Shown: positions 15,292 through 17,442 of the stretch, in pieces
Position numbering within the stretch: the first letter of the stretch is position 1
Layout: each line of letters starts with the position of its first letter
From: JAQVEM01 sp964616545
Lineage (GTDB): Bacteria > Actinomycetota > Humimicrobiia > Humimicrobiales > Humimicrobiaceae
NCBI GenBank assembly: GCA_964616545.1
Contig: CAZTUA010000042.1
Location: 1-17,442, forward strand
DNA: 17,442 nucleotides
Direction: 5' to 3'
Translations under genes and position numbers: made by a program
The notes under the pieces: generated by a model
Told to the model about the DNA's origin: nothing
The model's input: the letters and a program-made list of their open reading frames with translations, nothing else
Database searches by the model: none

Positions 15292-15373
15292 TTTTAAAAA
15301 CCGGAATTGTATAATATAAAATTCTATCATTATTTATTATCTAATTATGATAAAAGGATAATAATTATTCCGG
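15292..15373 (-). terminator. Weak terminator candidate downstream of the radical SAM gene
   Basis: On the - strand CCGGAAT (15373-15367) pairs with ATTCCGG (15307-15301), which is followed at once by TTTTTAAAA. The 7-bp stem and U-run suit an intrinsic terminator, but the loop is 59 nt, far longer than usual. The position between the radical SAM gene and the vapBC-like promoter is right. Confidence 0.3.
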
Positions 15374-15418
15374 CTCTTTTGGTTGATCACAGAAACTAAT
15401 AATTTTGCGGCATAACCT

Positions 15419-16666
15419 TTAATAAAGAGCAATACTTCTGGGCCAGGGGTCGACAAGAGACGACCTCCAGGTTTTATCTATGTACTGGCGGGTATAGGCC
15501 TGCTCGACAAGATGAAAGGTGTAGGCGCCTTTAGGTGTCAACCTGTAGCCTCCGCTGCATTTTTCCAGATACTCCAGCTTCTTCCCGATATATAATTCAG
15601 GGCCAAACATATCTTCAAGTTTTTTCCCGAAAAGCTCGTAAAACTTATCCGTGTCCACATAAAGCCGGTATGCTGACCAGAAAAGCCAGTAAAGAGCCCT
15701 CTCCCTCATATTGAATTTAAAAGTAAGGGCGGTAGACAGTTCATTATCATTAAGCTTCTTTATGTATTCCCTGACAGAAAAGGTGTTTACCTTAAATATA
15801 TCCTCAAGTAAAGTGGCTGCACCTGGCCCAAAGCCGATATAATTATCCCTAGTAACGGAAGAATACTGTAGCTTACCGCCTTTAGAAAATGTCCATATGG
15901 AACTTCTTCTAAAACCCAGCTCCTTGCTTATATCCACAAGCTTATCAAGCATTTTCTTTTTCTCAACTTTGCCGAGCGGCTTATTTTTAAGCTCCGCATA
16001 GGTAAATTCTATAAATGGATAGGTCGAAATCTGGGTTGCCCCATTCTCTGCTGCAATCCTAAAATCATTAACGAGGTCTTTTCCTTTCTGCCCCGGTATG
16101 CCGAATATGAGGTCAACATCTATCACCTCGAAGTTGAAATCTTTAAGCATCTTTAACTTTGCTTTATTGTCAATTTTATCTCTCTCAAGCTCAGACAATG
16201 ATGTATCCTGGAAAGACTGGACACCTATGCTTATCATATTAAACCCGTATTTTTTTAGCTTCTCAAGGAGGGCAGGGTTTACATCCCTGGGATGAAGCTC
16301 AATTCCCATATCCCCCTTTATATCAAATAAGCTTTTTGTAAGGCCTATTATTTCTGGAAGATAATCTATGGCAAGCGCAGGGGTCCCCCCGCCAAAATAT
16401 ATGCTTTCTATTTCTTTTCTGCCACCGGCAAGAGAAGAAATAAGCTTTATTTCTTTAAGCAGCGCCAGATAGAATTCTTCTAAGAGCTCCCTATTATACT
16501 TTACCTTATAGTAAGGACAAAAGGGGCAAAGCATCTTGCAAAATGGTATATGAAAATACAGCCCTGTATTCTTTACATCCAGGTCAAGTTCGCCATTGTA
16601 ATTCCTGCTAAAAATAAAAGGCCTTATAGACCTCGCCATAAAAGTTCTTAATATGCTTGTGATCAT
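15419..16666 (-). CDS. HemW/coproporphyrinogen-oxidase-like radical SAM protein
   Basis: This is a 415-residue radical SAM enzyme of the HemN/HemW superfamily. The [4Fe-4S] motif is CxxxCxxC (C43, C47, C50) in IPFCKMLCPFCPYYK. Other landmarks follow in order: ESIYFGGGTP (SAM-binding glycine motif), GIELHPRDVNP, NMISIGVQSFQD, VDLIFGIPGQ, STYPFIEFTYAEL, NYIGFGPGAATLL, and a C-terminal HemN_C-like region (LTPKGAYTFHLVEQ). The fourth cysteine found two residues after the motif in HemN-type enzymes is absent (Y52). Members include oxygen-independent coproporphyrinogen III dehydrogenase, the haem chaperone HemW and anaerobic haem-degrading enzymes; which applies here is unclear and no haem gene is nearby. 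No SD precedes ATG 16666, and the in-frame ATG at 16639 has none either. It follows the MazF-like toxin by 53 nt on the same strand. Confidence 0.85.
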   Translation of the reverse strand: MITSILRTFMARSIRPFIFSRNYNGELDLDVKNTGLYFHIPFCKMLCPFCPYYKVKYNRELLEEFYLALLKEIKLISSLAGGRKEIESIYFGGGTPALAIDYLPEIIGLTKSLFDIKGDMGIELHPRDVNPALLEKLKKYGFNMISIGVQSFQDTSLSELERDKIDNKAKLKMLKDFNFEVIDVDLIFGIPGQKGKDLVNDFRIAAENGATQISTYPFIEFTYAELKNKPLGKVEKKKMLDKLVDISKELGFRRSSIWTFSKGGKLQYSSVTRDNYIGFGPGAATLLEDIFKVNTFSVREYIKKLNDNELSTALTFKFNMRERALYWLFWSAYRLYVDTDKFYELFGKKLEDMFGPELYIGKKLEYLEKCSGGYRLTPKGAYTFHLVEQAYTRQYIDKTWRSSLVDPWPRSIALY

Positions 16667-16719
16667 AAATTATTAAATTCAGTTTATAAAAACATCTTTT
16701 AAAATTTAATTAATTTTAC

Positions 16720-17076
16720 CTATAAATCCAAGAATAATTTTAAAACATCGCGGATCTTATCCCTGGCATCTTCTCTCTCAATAACTCCGCATTCCCCCAT
16801 CAATCTTTCCCTGGATAAAACCCTTACCTGATGTGACATCACAATGGAATCCTTTTTAAGGCCGGTTATGCTCCTTAAAAGTAGAACTTCGGTAGGATAT
16901 ACCCTTCGTCCCGGCTTTAGAGAGGTCAGCGGAACAACTGCTACTATTGGAAGAAACTCATTTATTTCATCAGGTGATATGACTATTACGGGTCTTATCC
17001 CCGCCTGCTCTGAGTCCTTTACAGGATCGAGACTTGCCCAATAAATTCTCCATTGCAGTTTGTTGGACTCATTCAT
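16720..17076 (-). CDS. mazF: MazF/PemK-type endoribonuclease toxin
   Basis: This ~118-residue toxin has the MazF fold signature: WRIYWASLDPVKDSEQAGIRPVIVIS, then PIVAVVPLTS, TEVLLL, KKDSIVMSHQVRVLSRERL and C-terminal VIEREDARDKIRDVL (quoted as separate blocks). The Arg-Pro-Val-Ile-Val-Ile strand and the Ser-His-Gln-Val-Arg segment correspond to the conserved catalytic face of single-strand-specific mRNA interferases. ATG 17076 is preferred because GGGGAG and AGG precede it; ATG 17094 would add six residues (MGRQVV) and has a poorer ribosome site. The gene starts just after the antitoxin stop (17101-17103), so the pair is cotranscribed. Cleavage sequence is unknown. Confidence 0.88.
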   Translation of the reverse strand: MNESNKLQWRIYWASLDPVKDSEQAGIRPVIVISPDEINEFLPIVAVVPLTSLKPGRRVYPTEVLLLRSITGLKKDSIVMSHQVRVLSRERLMGECGVIEREDARDKIRDVLKLFLDL

Positions 17077-17100
17077 AACAACCTGTCTCCCCATTTATTA

Positions 17101-17373
17101 CTACCATTCTGTAATAGATCCCGCCGTTTCCCCATCAGAATTTTTAAAGCTATCCATTGAGCGCCTGACATCATTTAAAAATAATGGGTCTTTTGAAGCA
17201 GATTCCATATCTTTTCTTAATTTCTCTTTTTCTATTCTGGATATATATGATGCGACTGCTTCCCTTACGGCAAAATTAACTGATTTTGCATAACCGTCTT
17301 TTACGATTTTTTTAAGGTCTCTTATGGATTCTTCGGTCAGTGAAAAAGTTATATTTTTTAATTTATCATTCAT
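17101..17373 (-). CDS. Ribbon-helix-helix-like antitoxin partnered with MazF
   Basis: This 90-residue protein has an N-terminus, KLKNITFSLTEESIRDLKKI, with the beta-strand/helix pattern of ribbon-helix-helix DNA-binding antitoxins. The second helix is KSVNFAVREAVASYISRIE, and the highly charged tail that follows (MDSFKNSDGETAGSITEW) would bind the toxin. It is a CopG-like antitoxin, not the AbrB-type MazE of E. coli. ATG 17373 is supported by AAGGTGA upstream. A 21-bp inverted repeat sits on its promoter, the expected place for antitoxin autoregulation. Confidence 0.8.
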   Translation of the reverse strand: MNDKLKNITFSLTEESIRDLKKIVKDGYAKSVNFAVREAVASYISRIEKEKLRKDMESASKDPLFLNDVRRSMDSFKNSDGETAGSITEW

Positions 17374-17388
17374 TGTTTTAAAATCACC

Positions 17389-17431
17389 TTATAATAATAT
17401 TTATTATAAAAAATTATTGTCTTTTTTACAA
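17389..17431 (-). promoter_or_regulatory. Promoter with palindromic operator of the mazF-type pair
   Basis: On the - strand TTGTAA (17431-17426) and a perfect TATAAT (17408-17403) are 17 nt apart, giving a start near 17396 and a ~23-nt leader. A perfect inverted repeat, TTATAATAA and TTATTATAA with TAT between (17389-17409), covers the -10 and the start. It is the likely site of autorepression by the antitoxin or the complex. Confidence 0.65.
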
Positions 17432-17442
17432 TAATATTTATA

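Noticed and set aside
14629..17442. Transposon or integron carrying the toxin-antitoxin pairs
   Set aside because: No transposase, integrase, terminal inverted repeats or attachment-site duplication can be seen in the window.

Overview
The window is a low-GC bacterial segment (lysine-, isoleucine- and AGA/AGG-rich genes, strong Shine-Dalgarno (SD) sequences, Gram-positive-like promoters, lipoprotein signals). It looks like an anaerobic or fermentative lineage such as Firmicutes, Atribacterota/Thermotogota-like bacteria or a low-GC deep actinobacterial clade. No rRNA or single-copy marker is present, so the phylum stays open.

Positions 1-14425 form an alpha-glucan (starch/maltodextrin) utilisation island. 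On the + strand a LacI-family regulator is followed by a short GT35 alpha-glucan phosphorylase and a cytoplasmic GH13 enzyme. Converging on them from the - strand is a three-gene set: a cytoplasmic DUF6259-like putative glycoside hydrolase, a small Ig/PKD-like lipoprotein, and a large GH13 lipoprotein with a C-terminal Ig-like domain. Divergent from that set, on the + strand, is an ABC importer: a MalE-like lipoprotein with an Asp-Ala linker, a MalF-like permease, and a MalG-like permease with an unusual ~310-residue N-terminal extension. The two + strand transcription units carry an identical 14-bp palindrome, TGGAAGCGTTTCCA, over their predicted transcription starts; the local LacI protein (or a CcpA-like protein) is the obvious candidate to bind it. 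The proposed logic is: surface GH13 cuts polymer, the importer takes up maltodextrins, and the phosphorylase plus cytoplasmic GH13 convert them to glucose-1-phosphate and short sugars. No importer ATPase is encoded here, so a shared MsmX/UgpC-type ATPase elsewhere is implied.

Positions 14629-17442 are a different, - strand region: a VapBC-type toxin-antitoxin pair, a HemW/coproporphyrinogen-oxidase-like radical SAM protein, and a MazF-type toxin with a ribbon-helix-helix-like antitoxin. Both antitoxin genes have recognisable sigma-A-like promoters with repeats over them.

The most unusual item is the MalG fusion: two extra membrane segments enclosing about 240 predicted extracytoplasmic, charged, coiled-coil-like residues. 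It is reminiscent in position, not in sequence, of the P2 loop that enterobacterial MalF uses to touch the binding protein. Here the extra domain sits on the other permease subunit.
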